From contig CAKKTI010000013.1 of assembly GCA_920105805.1 (NCBI GenBank), positions 1-64,000 on the forward strand: a stretch of 64,000 nucleotides of DNA, given 5' to 3'. Both the position numbers and the translations under genes were made by a program. Position 1 is the stretch's first letter; each line of letters opens with the position of its first letter. The notes under the pieces are model-generated. The model worked only from the letters and a program-made list of their open reading frames with translations. It did not search any database and was not told the DNA's origin. Shown piece by piece: positions 11,664-21,894 of the stretch. Source of the DNA: Condylostoma magnum. Its lineage: Eukaryota > Ciliophora > Heterotrichea > Heterotrichida > Condylostomatidae.

Positions 11664-13391
11664 TTATCTTTTAGACTTAGCTTTTTTATGTCGAAATAAT
11701 TTCTTGTAGTTTGGATTTTCCTGAATGTACTGTTGAACCTCGGCTGAGTCTAGATTTCCTCGCTTGATTTTCTTTATAATTCTCTCCTCCTCCCCCATTT
11801 CTTGCCATTCCTTTACGATGTTGATATGCTTTGTATGTCGTTTCTCAGATTTAGTTCTTTGACGCTTTTACGGTAAATTTTTACGTTTTTGTTTATCTAC
11901 CAGAATTTTTGCTTTTCTTTCTCTTTCAGCTTATAGCACTGCTAGTCGCTTTTTCTCTAAATGCTTATCCTCGTAGGGAATTAAATCTATATCTAATTCA
12001 GATTGCTTAAAATTTTGTATATTTTTCCCTATTATTTCAGTGATTCGGGGAAGTCTGAACAAGGTAAAGCTTTGGGCCAGGTATCCTATATCTAGGTCTT
12101 TCATTTAGAAGATAAAACTTAATCTATGTTCCTTGTAGAATCGTACATAAGCAACAAAGGCCTTTTATGCTCTTTCGTAAATTTCTCTGCATTTTAGTTA
12201 AGTGTGCTTAATGGAGTCATATATATTGTAATTTACCTCAAAGTTGATTTCATATGGTTATAATTAAATTCCTCTTAAATTCAAGAACTCAATATAACTA
12301 TCTTCTTTTTCTAATAAAAACACCAGAGTATTACCTGTTTTACCAGCTCTTGCAGTTCTTCCAATTCTGTGAGTAAAATAATCTGGATTTGAAGGTGGAT
12401 CAAACTAAATGATTCAGTCAATATCATTAAAATCAATACCCCTGGCGCACAGATCAGTTGTAAATAAGACTCCATTTTCTGTATCTTCGAATTTCTTAAA
12501 TATACTTTCCCTTTGGGTTTATTTCATTTTGCCATGAAGTCTAAAAATTTCAGCATCATCTAAAAACTTGCATTTTGTAAATAAGAAGTGATAGTAATTT
12601 GTACTAGCACAAGTTGCCTGAAACACAATAGTCTTTTAAGTTTCCTGGGATTTTAACTGTGTGATTAAAGCAGGAAGCTTTTAGTATGAATTCTGGAATA
12701 TTATACTATAATTAGTAAGACCCTAAGGAATGCTTCTTTACACACCAGCAATAGACTTGACCTTTACGCTTATATAAACCGGATTTCTGAGACCAGCCTT
12801 TATCAGTCCTTCTACCTTAGTCGTCATTGTGGCTGAAAATAACCCAGTTCTTCTCTGCCTTGGTAATTTGTCAACTATATAATTAACCTTATCGTCATAA
12901 TCTAAATCCAAAAGCCTATCTGCCTCATCAAGTATCAAAATTTCTATGTTTTTAAGGGAAACTGCTTTTGTATCAATAATTTCCCATAATCTCCCGGGTG
13001 TACCTATTATAATATGCAAAACTGACTCTAATTTCTCTAAATCCAAGGCTAGTTCATGTCCCCCTATAAAGCATTCAACTCCAAATTGCAAATTTAAGCT
13101 TTGATTTATTTTTGCAGCTACTTCAAATATCTATGTTGCTAATTCACGACTTGGAGCTATTATCAAAGCAAATGGACACTGTACTTATAGTGTTAAGAGT
13201 TTATGGAAGATTGGCAGGAGAAAGGTCAGTGTCTTGCCTGAGCCTGTACAAGCCTCTACACAGACGTCCTTGTTTCCCTTGAAATGCTCAATAGCTGCTG
13301 CTTGTACATGAGTCATTGTAGGAAACTGGAAATCGTTGATCATCAAATCCTGTAAAGATTAATGGATTTGAGACTTAGACCAGGGTTTCAT
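11664..13391 (-). CDS. SPB4: Spb4/DDX55-type DEAD-box RNA helicase
   Basis: 575 residues. Motif I ACTGSGKT lies at about 47-54, TPGR at about 131, DEAD at 155-158 and SAT at 186-188; HRIGRTARAG-type motif VI follows further on. The QRRTGLFSATMT and AGLRNPVYISVK stretches and the C-terminal block ending in DLDIGYLAQ plus a lysine-rich tail match DDX55/Spb4, a 60S-ribosome-biogenesis ATPase of the nucleolus. Several TAA/TAG are read as Gln. The end is a TAA-TAA pair at 11666-11661; reading on would give no homology and would overlap OSCP1. It lies 23 bp downstream of the small gene at 13415. Confidence 0.95.
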
Positions 13392-13414
13392 TTTTAGTAT
13401 GTAAAAATTAATAA

Positions 13415-13903
13415 TTAATCATCATCTTCTAAAATTAGTCCTATATCACGATCATATCTTGCATCTTGTATTTCTTGCAAAAATTCAGTTGTAAAGTACC
13501 TCACCTTCGAGTTTTCCTCTGTTTCATTTAGTAATAAGTTAAAAACAACCGGCATTCCTAAAAGCATTCCAAAATGGGATCCTTAGTCATATATTCAGTT
13601 CATTTTTATTAGTAGGCCTATTGCTACTCCTAATCTTAAGCCGTATACATAGCGATTTGTAGAACTATTGAAATTCGCAAGCATTGCGCATATCATAGAA
13701 ATGGAAAATCCTGTTGTGATACCACCAATTGTTGAGTTCTCACGCATGTAATTATCAATTGATCCTAGAATGTACTTGTCATGCTCAGAAAGCTTTACGT
13801 CATTTGTAAGGGGAATCAGCTTCTTAACGTGGCAAAAGACCTCTGTGTAGTATTGATAAAAAAACTTGTACCCTAGATTATCCATATTATATAATTTTGG
13901 CAT
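13415..13903 (-). CDS. Small protein with two membrane-like segments
   Basis: 162 residues from ATG 13903 to TAA 13415. Hydrophobic, Gly-rich stretches occupy about residues 58-75 (IGGITTGFSISMICAMLAN) and 84-125 (YGLRLGVAIGLLI, HFGMLLGMPVVFNLLL), as in small inner-membrane proteins of organelles; this is only a resemblance. The C terminus is acidic (LILEDDD), directly before the TAA. The frame is open upstream of this ATG for some 100 codons without another Met, so a spliced or longer N terminus is possible. First of three same-strand genes with Spb4 and OSCP1. Confidence 0.6.
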
Positions 13904-14066
13904 ATCAGGAGTAATATGTAAGTTTACAGGATAAAATTGGGTATTAGCTTACTAATCCTTATCTAAATCTTTTATAACCCATTAAGATACACTTCTTTCC
14001 AATTAACTTCCCTACTATTCAAAATAACTTACACCTCACCCTTCAAATTATATCGAAGTATTTAAT
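13904..14066. promoter_or_regulatory. Divergent promoter interval, 163 bp
   Basis: Spacer between the minus gene starting at 13903 and the M20 peptidase at 14067. Much of it is open in the minus frame, so part may be coding. No motif is recognised. Confidence 0.3.
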
Positions 14067-15479
14067 ATGGATATCTCTTAAGTCACATCTCTAGTAGAGC
14101 ACCAAGTAGAGAGCAACCTTATCCCGACCCTCAGTGAATTTGTAGGGGTTCCCAACTGCTCTATAAACTTCGACCCAGACTGGGAGAAATCTGGTACATT
14201 ATACTAGGCAATGCAAGTATACGAAAAATGGTTCAACGAGTAATAAATTCCAGGAGCAACTTGGACTTTATACTCGGAGCCAGGTGTCCCTCCTTTAGCC
14301 TTCATAGAAATTCCTTCCAACTGCGAAAAATCAGAGTCGTTAATGATGTACGGACACATAGACAAATAACCTGCTGGAGAGGGCTGGAACCCTGCATATG
14401 ATCCCTTTACTCCTAACAGAGTAGGTGACAGACTATACGGAAGAGGAGCATGTGACAACGGCCCAGCTTTTCTAATGGCAATGGTATCCATAAAGATACT
14501 ACAAGAGCTAAATATACAGCATGGTAGAATATACTTTGTATTAGAAAGTGAAGAAGAAAGTGGGAGTCCTCATTTCAATCAGCATCTCCAAAAATTTAAA
14601 CCAAGAGTTGAGAATTTAAGTGCTATTATCAACTTAGATTCCACAGGAGGTGGATATACTAATTTTTGGAGTGTCAATTCCCTAAGAGGTTGTATTTCGG
14701 CTATAGTGAGTATCAGTGTACTTACACAGGGCATGCACAGTGGCCATGCATCAGGAGCAGTTCCCAGTTCATTTAGGATTTTAAGGGAACTTCTAGACAG
14801 ACTGGAAAACTAACGTACTGGGGAAATAATACTCCCTGAACTTACCTGCGAAATAGTTCCTGAAGTATACAGACAATCTGCTAACTATGCAGATGTGGTT
14901 GGTCCTAACTTTCTACAGGATTTCTACTTCCACAGTAATACATAACCTGTGAAGTCTGATATAACAGACATTATAATAAATCGTGCTTGGAAGGCAGGTA
15001 TGGAGGTTGTGGGTATAGACGGTGTTCCTGAGATACAGAGAGCGGGAAATGTACTGAGACAGCAGACTTCAGCTAAGATAAGTATAAGAATTCCCCCTAA
15101 GGTGGACGCCCGGGTTGCAATTGACGCTGTTAGCAGAGTGCTATAATAAGACGTGCCATATGAAGCAGAGGTAAATGTGAGGTAGTTGGATGTGGTTTCA
15201 GGGTGGTATGTGGAAAGACTGCCAGACTGGCTGCACAACTCGTGGTCATATATGAGCCAGACGTTGTTTGGAAGAGACTTTGTGTATATTGGTGCGGGAG
15301 GTACTGTGCCCTTTGTAGGAATTTTGAATAAGGAGTTCCCCAGTGTACCCATCATGTGCTCGGGGGTAAGTCAGCCAGACAGTAATATACACGGGCCCAA
15401 TGAGAGTGTGAATGTGGAGTATCTAAAGAAGTTCGTAGTGGCCTTAATATACGTGATAGCCGAGCACGCCAAACAATAG
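14067..15479 (+). CDS. M20 family metallopeptidase (dipeptidase-like)
   Basis: 470 residues from ATG 14067 to TAG 15477. Metal-site motifs of the M20 di-zinc hydrolases are in order: MMYGHIDKQP (about residue 95, His and Asp), GRGACDNGPA (Asp), SEEESGSP with the catalytic Glu (about 163), NLDS (Asp), GMHSGHASG at the lid domain, and a final His in NIHGPNE. Likely a cytosolic peptidase splitting short peptides (family knowledge). GC content is higher than in most neighbours. Seven or more in-frame TAA/TAG are read as Gln, yet the terminal TAG must stop translation, because it is followed at once by the convergent PP2A 3' end 22 bp away. Confidence 0.93.
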
Positions 15480-15501
15480 TGTTTTTAGAAATTTACTTAA
15501 T

Positions 15502-16443
15502 TCATAAGAAATAATCAGGGGTTCGTCTTGTTATATGAGATTCTCCTCGTCTAGGAGCTGGATCGAATGTAAGGAAGTTGTATTGAAGTTGCTCGTCCAC
15601 TTCTAGTATGCCAGCTTTGTTGCCACATCTATAACAATAATTCGGTGCACTGAAAATCGTAACTACTTCACGGTTATGAGTTCAACTGTATCCTTCCATT
15701 ACTAATTAGTGGGCCCGACTTATAAGCACTAAGTCATTTTCACGGTTGAATTGTTAAGAAATGTCAGGACCAAAAATATAACCAGCTCCACGGGGAGAGT
15801 CGTCCCAGCCTTGTATATCATCTGGATCTGACCATACTAAATCACACATAGGCCCTTCATGCGGTACTTCTCTTACACGGTCTAATGATCTGATATCATC
15901 TAAAGTTCTTAAATTCTTAGATAATCCACCATGCAGACAAAATATCTTATTCTCAATTACAGCAGTTAATGGTAAATAATCAAATAAATCAGTGAAATAG
16001 GTCCATATATTCGCATTTCCATACTTCCTCAAACATTCATCATAAAAACCGTATACCTAAGTAATCTGCCTACTTTCATGATTTCCTCTAGTCATGAATA
16101 TTCTGTCCTTATATCTTACCTTCAAAGCTATCAATAAACTAACACATTCTACAGAATAGTACCCTCTATCAACATAATCCCCCATGAAAAGATAGTTTAT
16201 ATCGGGAATATAGCCCCCTATTTTAAAAAGTTCAATCAAATCGTGAAACTGCCCATGTATATCACCGCAAACAGTAACTGGAGCCCTTACCGGCTGCACA
16301 TTAGACTCCTCTGATAAAATTTCCTTAGCCTTGTCACACATTATCCTCATGTCATTTTCTGGAAGTGGGTTTCCCTATAAAAGTATTTCAATTTAATTAT
16401 CAAGCGTCTCTACATCAGACAGACTTAAAACAAGAGAAGACAT
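15502..16443 (-). CDS. PPP2C: Protein phosphatase 2A catalytic subunit
   Basis: 313 residues, the standard length. All PPP signatures are present: [56 protein letters not shown], and the carboxy-methylated tail TPDYFL. It is the catalytic Ser/Thr phosphatase core that pairs with A and B subunits in cytosol and nucleus. It is the key evidence for the code: TAG at 16059-16057 replaces the invariant Gln before VYGFYDE, TGA at 15684-15682 replaces the conserved Trp after MEGYS, and TGA at 15504-15502 follows the final Leu. The start is fixed by the short family N terminus. Start codons of this gene and the SET gene are 26 bp apart. Confidence 0.98.
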
Positions 16444-16469
16444 TTAATTTAATTAAACCGGCATAGTAA
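16444..16469. promoter_or_regulatory. 26-bp divergent start interval, PP2A / SET
   Basis: Only 26 bp lie between two confident, opposite start codons. The spacer contains TTTAATTTAATTAAA, AT-rich with dyad symmetry. Transcription of both genes must start within this spacer or inside the coding regions. Confidence 0.45.
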
Positions 16470-18272
16470 ATGGAACAAATTAGATAAAACCCTAAGTTTT
16501 TTAAAATTTTGGAGAGAAAGTAGGAGCAAGTGCTTAAAATAAATCCAGAACTCACGGAAAAGATCTAAAATGATGTAAAATATGCTGCTTATAATGAATG
16601 ATTAATTACAAATGGCTCTATTTACCCAAGCGTTGATTTTCCAGTTGTATTTGGCTAGGGACTCGTAGGAGCTGCTGCTAAGGTAGATGTTCCTTCTTCA
16701 AAGGTAAAATTTATACAGTCTTATATATTTGTCCCGTATAGAGTCATAATTACACCTACAAAGGCGCGTAAAAGCTAAATTGGATTCATTTTTGACTAAC
16801 ATCCCAGTTGGTTTGACGGAGAGGGAAGGGAATTGGATAATATACTTTATGTGTTTTTGATTTACGAGAAATTAAGAGGAGAAGACAGTTTTTGGTACCC
16901 TTATTTTGAAATTATACCAGAGATTGAGACTATTTTAGATTGGAGTAATGAAGAACTAGACTAATTGTATGACCCCTTTATTGTTAATGATGCTAAGAAA
17001 ATGAAAAGAGAAATTAATATATAGTGGAGAGGGTTAAAGCAAATATTGGACAGGTATCCGTCACATTTCCCAGAAGATAAAAATTTATATGAGATTTTTC
17101 TATGGGCATATAAACTAGTAACAACACGCTCATTTGCTCAAGAGGATGGAATGGTTATTCCCCTAGCTGACAATTTCAACCATATTGATGTATATATTTC
17201 ATATGAAACAAAATCTCACTAATCCCTAGATACATACAGTACTCAATTTGTGACTGAAAGTGACTACCAAGATTTCTAGAATGTAATCGGATAACCTAAT
17301 ACAGAAATGAGCAATAGATTTTATAAAAACAGACTAGAAAGATTTTTAGACCAGGGAGAAGAAATTGAATAACTAACAGAAATTGATTATATATGAGATA
17401 TTGATAATATAGTAGATGATTACTAGAGTAGTACTGACGATGAGGAACTAAGAAACGATGATGAGACTGAGGACGAGTATGAGGATATAGGAAACGAAGG
17501 AGGAGAAATTCCTGATATTGAGACCAACGAGGATATAAATGCAGATTGTCCTGATAGATATTTCATGCTGACTAGTGGGAAAAACTGTAGCTTTAAATAA
17601 GGAGAGCAAATTTTTAATTGTTATGGACGAGTGAATAATCATGATTTAATGTTAGACTATGGTTTTGCTTATTAGTACAATATTTACGACTCATTTCTGT
17701 TTAGAGTGTGGAAAAATGATGTTTACTACTTTCACGGAATTTTGAACATTGAGAATATTTTACTCAAAGATTATAAAAAGGGAAATCAAAACGCACATTT
17801 GTCTGATTGTGCTGAAATATACTAGCTAAAGTATAATAAGCTTAATACTAAGATATTTGATTATTACAGAACTCTCTATGAATAAGCTAATCTTTACCCG
17901 GATTAAGAGGGAGATATGTATCCTAACTTACGATTAGAGTTAGGAATTGTCAATCAAGTTTTAGATGATTACTATACAATGATTCAAAGATTTAAAACTA
18001 CTGGCAAATAAGATAAGTGTCTAAAAAGTGAAGCTAGTTCCCATAGGTTAGTATTTGCCATTGATTACAGAAGTAACTAAAGAAGAATTTTAAAGCAATA
18101 GATCTCTTATTTGGAGTATATTAAGTAAGTATTTTAAAAATTACTAGAGAATTATACCTTCAAGGATGCGCATTTACCGAGTAATGATATTGATACATTA
18201 CTTGGAATATACCCACTAAGAGAGTACTTAAAAGAAATAGAAAGTAGTTAGGTTCAATTTTAACAAAGATGA
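16470..18272 (+). CDS. SET-domain protein of the SETD3/Rubisco-LSMT type
   Basis: 600 residues in one frame to TGA 18270. The SET core is split as in this class: GQGLVGAAAKVDVP near residue 70, the long I-SET insert, VIPLADNFNH near 235, then FNCYGRVNNHDLMLDYGFAY near 385 with the AdoMet and substrate residues N-H and Y. A C-terminal substrate-binding helical region follows. The family methylates Lys or His of non-histone proteins; the substrate here is unknown. An unusual acidic insertion (about residues 305-365, DDETEDEYED type) separates the two SET halves. It lies 15 bp upstream of the next same-strand ORF. Confidence 0.9.
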
Positions 18273-18287
18273 GTTACTATTTTAGGT

Positions 18288-19013
18288 ATGTTTCTTTTTA
18301 TCAAAAAGTGCTTCCTTGATAAATCAGGAAATCTTGATGTAGTAGCTTACTTTACAATGTTTAATTTTTTTCTTATCTTAAGCTATTTCTCGAATGTTTT
18401 ACTCCTAAAAATTGAAGTTTATTTCTACAGTTCAGTACAATCACCTATTATTTTATCAATCTACGGGACACTTTTTGGACTATAACTTGTTAAGCATTTG
18501 CTAAACATTGAGCAATTGAAAGTTTTTCTAATTTTCATAGTATTACTTCTTTGTAAGGTTGCATATACTTATTAATCATCATTTTAAATGCTTTATCATC
18601 TTTGCTTATTTAGCGAATTTGCTCGTTTTATTTAATTCTGTTGGAGCCAATAGTAAGCATTCCAAAGATTGTGATCTTTTACGTACTTTTATTATTACTT
18701 GCTGCTCCAAAAGTCAGCTATAGTTAGAGAGGGCTTTATTATAGGTGCTGATAATTAATCTGCGGATTTTACTTCGATTTCTGTCCCAACTCCTAAATCC
18801 TTTAAGTGTTTTATTTATTATCTAAGTTTTTTATTAGATTTAGAAAAATTAACTGGTGTTTTCGATTTAAAAGAGCTAGTATCAGTAGCTTATACCCTTT
18901 AGACTAAATTCATATTTATCTTTCCTGGTCTTTTGCTGCGTAATGTTAGCGTCGATTTCATTTTTATAAGCATTTAAGATAAGCCAATAATTCCTTGCTA
19001 TAAAGAGAATTAA
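18288..19013 (+). CDS. Unknown membrane protein
   Basis: About 241 residues from ATG 18288 to TAA 19011. Four to five hydrophobic segments lie in the first 150 residues (FNFFLILSYFSNVLLL, PIILSIYGTLFGL, LKVFLIFIVLLLC), followed by a less hydrophobic tail. It begins 15 bp after the SET gene on the same strand and is convergent with SEL1, leaving 56 bp. The end is uncertain among several in-frame TAA/TAG. No family is recognised. Confidence 0.45.
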
Positions 19014-19069
19014 GTTTTTCCATATTGTACCATAAATTATCTATACAACTAATATGACTATCAATTTCA

Positions 19070-19999
19070 TTAAATTTCCTACTAATTAACTTCCATTTGA
19101 GCTCTTTTGATAATAATATCACAATTCTTGATATACTGATCTAACTCCCTAGTCTTTCCTATTTCTTTTGCCTACTAAAATCAAACTATAGCTGTGAATA
19201 CATTTTCTTTGATTTCCCCTTCTCCGTAATAAAACATCATAGCAATATTAACCATAGAAGGGTAGAATCCAGCTCTGGCTGCTTACAGTAGCCAAGCCAA
19301 CTACTTTAAATGTACTCTTTTCTCCCTATACAACAAAGCAAGATTATGCTGGGCCTCAGGAAGTCCTTACTCCGCAGCTAATTTAAGCCAGTAAAAATAA
19401 TCCTCTGAATCTTTATCATTAGAGTAACTTTAAGCAACTTAAAAAGAACCTTTAGGATCTTCTGCTGCACTTGCTTACTTATATCACATAATAGCCTATA
19501 TTGGATTCTACACTGTCCCAATTCCTAAGTCATACGCCCTCCCAAGATAGAAAAAGGACTCTTTATGGCCTAATTAAGCACTTTACTAAAGATACTTAAA
19601 ACCTTCCTGGGCTAATTTGTTTTTTGATTGCTTTGAAGCTTCTTGTATATAGCTTAATTCTTTTCCTAGCACAAACTAAGTAGATGTTACTATTGAAATT
19701 GGATGCTGATTCAAAGCTAATCGTTTTAAAGTTGAATTAGCAGTTGAATGTAGTTTTAAATCGTTTTAACTTACTGCTATCAGTTTTTGGAGATATGCCT
19801 AGGCAAATTCAGCTTTTTGTAATAATGGGGGTGTTTAGGCCTATTTTACAGCAATTTCTAGCAGATTTTGGGCTATTTGATGGCTTTTAGGTTGCACTAC
19901 ACTTCCTACAAATAACTTGGTGGCTATTTCTATTAATTAGTCCACTGTGTTGCCCTATGCTAATTTGGCTATTCTGTCATTTCATATATACGGTCTCAT
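19070..19999 (-). CDS. SEL1-repeat protein
   Basis: 309 residues. At least four SEL1 repeats are visible from about residue 130: GFKYLQQSAQLGHKESFFYL, GRAYDLGIGTVQNPIQAIMW, YWLKLAAEQGLPEAQHNLAL and NIAMMFYYGEGEIKENVFTA. SEL1 repeats are alpha-alpha solenoids that carry protein contacts, often in signalling or ER quality control. No signal peptide is present, so a cytosolic adaptor is likely. It ends at a TAA-TGA pair (19072-19067). Last gene of the minus array; 29 bp separate it from the PX gene's stop. Confidence 0.9.
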
Positions 20000-20028
20000 T
20001 GTAAATAATTTAAGAGGATTATGTAAAA

Positions 20029-21888
20029 TTAATTAATAAGGATGTTAGAAATGAATAGTCTTAGGGAGTAGGCTTCCATTATCAGAGGAATTTCCAGTAA
20101 TTATTGTACATATTACTCAAGTTAAGCTCTCCTATGCTCTATCTCTTCATATGATGTAAGTTTAGCAATGTTTTTTCCTGGAAATTTGGGTAAGTTCTGC
20201 AGTGGTTCGTTTTGGCTGTTGTAGAATTATATAAGTAATTAACTTTATTGCCTTTACTTCAAAAACTAGTTCAACTCGTATAAATATCTATATCTATGCT
20301 TTACTATAGAAGTGGAACTAGTGCCACTGTTGTTGCTTTGTATTGTAAAAATGTAATTGTGATAATACTCAGAGCTATCTTCTATTTCACTTTGCCATTT
20401 AACTGGGCCAACTAATTGATAATAAGGCAATTTGAGCCTGTATTAGATCATTTAGTTTAAATTTGTCTCTAAATTTAAGAAATCAAGTACTGGCTGGCAA
20501 ATATACGCGGGATCATTGCAAATATGCCTGAGATACTCATTTAGTAAGTTCCTTCTGTACTCAATTTACTCAGATTCCAATCTTTTCTACTTGAACCCGA
20601 AATCTTTTTTAGGAAATTTTGGAAGTTTGGCAGGCTGGACAAGTTTTCTTAATTAAGCGTGAAGTTAGAAAAACTAATTATATCGTTTACTTACCTCACC
20701 TTTCGTGTCAAACGGGTAGTAGTGTCATTTGATTTAGTATTCAACATAACTATCTTTTTGTGAATTAATGTTTCAACCAGAGATTTATACGTCAATTATT
20801 GTATTTAGCTCTACAAATTCACTGTCTAAGTCCTCATAACGAGTCATACGTTCTAAGTAGTTAAATGACGAGCTGACTCGAAAACTTCGGTTTATATCAT
20901 TTGATAATATAGAATCTGTTAATTTGTTATGAGTTTGCTGAAGTTTTTGGGCAATGTCTCCCTTTATGTTTAAAAAATCTATCATTTCTGGTATCATGTA
21001 CTCCACTAGAGAAATTTCTTACAGATGGTTTTCCAACAGCTGCAGTTTCTTGTCTATCGGCATTGAGATGTTAATCTAGGGGAAATGAGGGAAATATTCT
21101 ATATTAAAAGACTACTTTGATAGCCTGTTTAGTATGTTTTGGTATATATTACTTACATCTTGCAATGTTCTTCAAGCTGAAAATGTTTTTTATACAACAG
21201 TTGTGATTATGTTATAATAAGCTATGATTTTATTATTCCTTTACTTAGTCTTAAAGTTTTTCACAGTTATTTGAATCTGTATTTCTTATTCATTGCCAGT
21301 GAAGAACGATTGAGCATCTTCGATTAATTTCACGTTATAATACGATTAGCTAGGCTGTATAACAAAATCATTTGGTCTGAATATAGCATAATAACATAAA
21401 ATCAGATTTAAAAGGGCTAACACTCCATACAAACCTGCTTTTGCATATTGCATATCTAGTTATTCAGTAAAGTACCCAGAACTGATTTATATCGACTATA
21501 AGATACAAAGAACTACATTAATTACTCCTTCTATTATCCAGAAGCCTCTATGCCCAATTCATCTTAACTACAATTATCTCAGGTATTCGAAAGGGAGTAG
21601 AAATAAGCTAAATCCTCAGGCTAGTGCAGTTATTGAATAATACAACTCCCTAGCAATTAAGTCAATTTATGAATCTTCTTATAAAGTATCAGTTAAATGT
21701 ACTAAATTTATTACAGCAATTATTAGTATTAGACAATACTTTATAATTTGATGTTTGGAGAAATAATTTCTACGGCCAATCCCGTCTCTTCTATGTCTAA
21801 TTACTCTTGTTATGCTATATACTACAAATAGTATTGGAGCTGTTAGTAAAGGGAAATAGAGGTAAGTGATGCTTATTTTTACGGCCAT
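20029..21888 (-). CDS. Polytopic membrane protein with two C-terminal PX-like domains
   Basis: 619 residues. The N-terminal third has about five transmembrane segments (MAVKISITYLYFPLLTAPIL, YCLILIIAVINLVHL, GLYGVLALLNLILCYYAIF). A helical region follows, then two PX-like units: about residues 365-460 with YNQFFQLHAQLRKL, PKFPKKDFG and RRNLLNEYLRHI, and about 480-615 with YRYLYELNQFLKQ, PKFPGKN and HRRAQLEQYVQQLL. PX domains bind phosphoinositides, so a membrane-trafficking or lipid-sensing role is inferred. The fusion order TM-PX-PX is unusual. Start ATG 21888 lies 6 bp after a TAG in the same frame; the gene may instead continue the upstream one. Confidence 0.75.
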
Positions 21889-21894
21889 TTTTAA

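Noticed and set aside
13904-14060. 18- or 21-nt GT-AG intron upstream of the small gene at 13903
   Set aside because: Candidate ends exist, but the lengths do not fit the 15-16 nt class and no upstream Met exon is evident.
14924-15355. 143-codon minus-strand ORF
   Set aside because: It is a mirror of the M20 peptidase coding strand, whose catalytic motifs are clear; the minus reading has no protein-like pattern.
15477-15504. Karyorelict code (table 27, TGA the only stop)
   Set aside because: The M20 peptidase has no in-frame TGA before it runs through the convergent PP2A gene, and Spb4, OSCP1 and CDC50 end at TAA after their last conserved residues.
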